Of a stretch of 64,000 nt of DNA, positions 63,989 through 64,000 are shown in pieces. Made by a program: the position numbers and the translations under genes. Every line of letters begins with the position of its first letter. Positions within the stretch are counted from its first letter, which is position 1. A model generated the notes under the pieces. It did not search any database. It was not told where the DNA came from and saw only the letters and a list, made by a program, of their open reading frames with translations. The stretch is from Limosilactobacillus sp. (GTDB lineage: Bacteria; Bacillota; Bacilli; Lactobacillales; Lactobacillaceae), in contig NZ_JAKVPE010000001.1 of the NCBI RefSeq assembly GCF_022482365.1, forward strand, positions 744,001 through 808,000. Direction: 5' to 3'.

Positions 63989-64000
63989 CGACGCGAAGCT

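Overview
The window reads as a chromosomal segment of a heterofermentative lactic acid bacterium of the Limosilactobacillus (Lactobacillus reuteri/fermentum) type. This rests on the fairly high-GC core genes, the ecsAB/hit/prsA neighbourhood, TTG and GTG starts with strong Shine-Dalgarno sites, T-box and SMK leaders, LysM/Apf surface proteins, and a 16S-Ile-Ala-23S-5S-tRNA operon. The species cannot be fixed from the sequence alone.

Layout. 1-9.2 kb: secretion and wall genes (ecsAB, hit, prsA, yheA, a class A PBP), hpt, argS with an Arg T-box, and a ThiD/PdxK kinase. 9.2-10.2 kb: a lactate/malate-type dehydrogenase with an arginine at the specificity position. 10.2-12.95 kb: an AT-rich decayed integrative element ending at two identical tRNA-Leu(CAG) genes. 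It holds an XRE repressor, a broken ImmA, an AbiF/Abi_2 HEPN toxin-like gene preceded by a small structured RNA, and a broken integrase. The toxin frame is interrupted by a 16-bp tandem duplication. 13-25.7 kb: small conserved proteins, a CPBP protease, a LacI regulator, a dNTP-salvage kinase, a glucosaminidase, an L,D-transpeptidase, Usp, PepV, NnrD and a flippase. 25.8-36.3 kb: orphan HicB, leuS (Leu T-box), metK (SMK/SAM-III box), tag, an MFS pump beside PerR with a PerR box, an amino acid permease, VanZ-like and HdeD-like membrane proteins, and Hsp20. 36.5-46.6 kb: two paralogous LysM-Apf proteins with WalR-like boxes, a thioesterase, a PEPCK-like P-loop protein, msrA under a Met T-box, a SufD-like protein, and nrdG and nrdD with paired NrdR boxes. 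47.4-53.65 kb: a complete minus-strand rRNA operon with 11 tRNAs. 53.8-64 kb: ykuJ, a glycolipid/LTA-anchor cluster (flippase, LafB, LafA), ptsHI, clpE with CIRCE and CtsR sites, an ECF S component and a MucBP protein.

Regulation is unusually legible. There are three T-boxes (Arg, Leu, Met), one SMK box, and inferred sites for HrcA, CtsR, NrdR, PerR and WalR. Two copies of a structured intergenic repeat (39.8 and 63.9 kb) sit directly behind stop codons and show a compensatory base-pair change.

The strongest candidate for a little-described system is the AbiF-like locus at 11.1-12.2 kb. A promoter drives a short RNA that ends in a terminator. The 3' arm of that terminator carries the ribosome binding site of the HEPN gene, and the gene's TTG start overlaps the end of the T-tract. 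The gene appears to be switched off by a duplication that could revert precisely.
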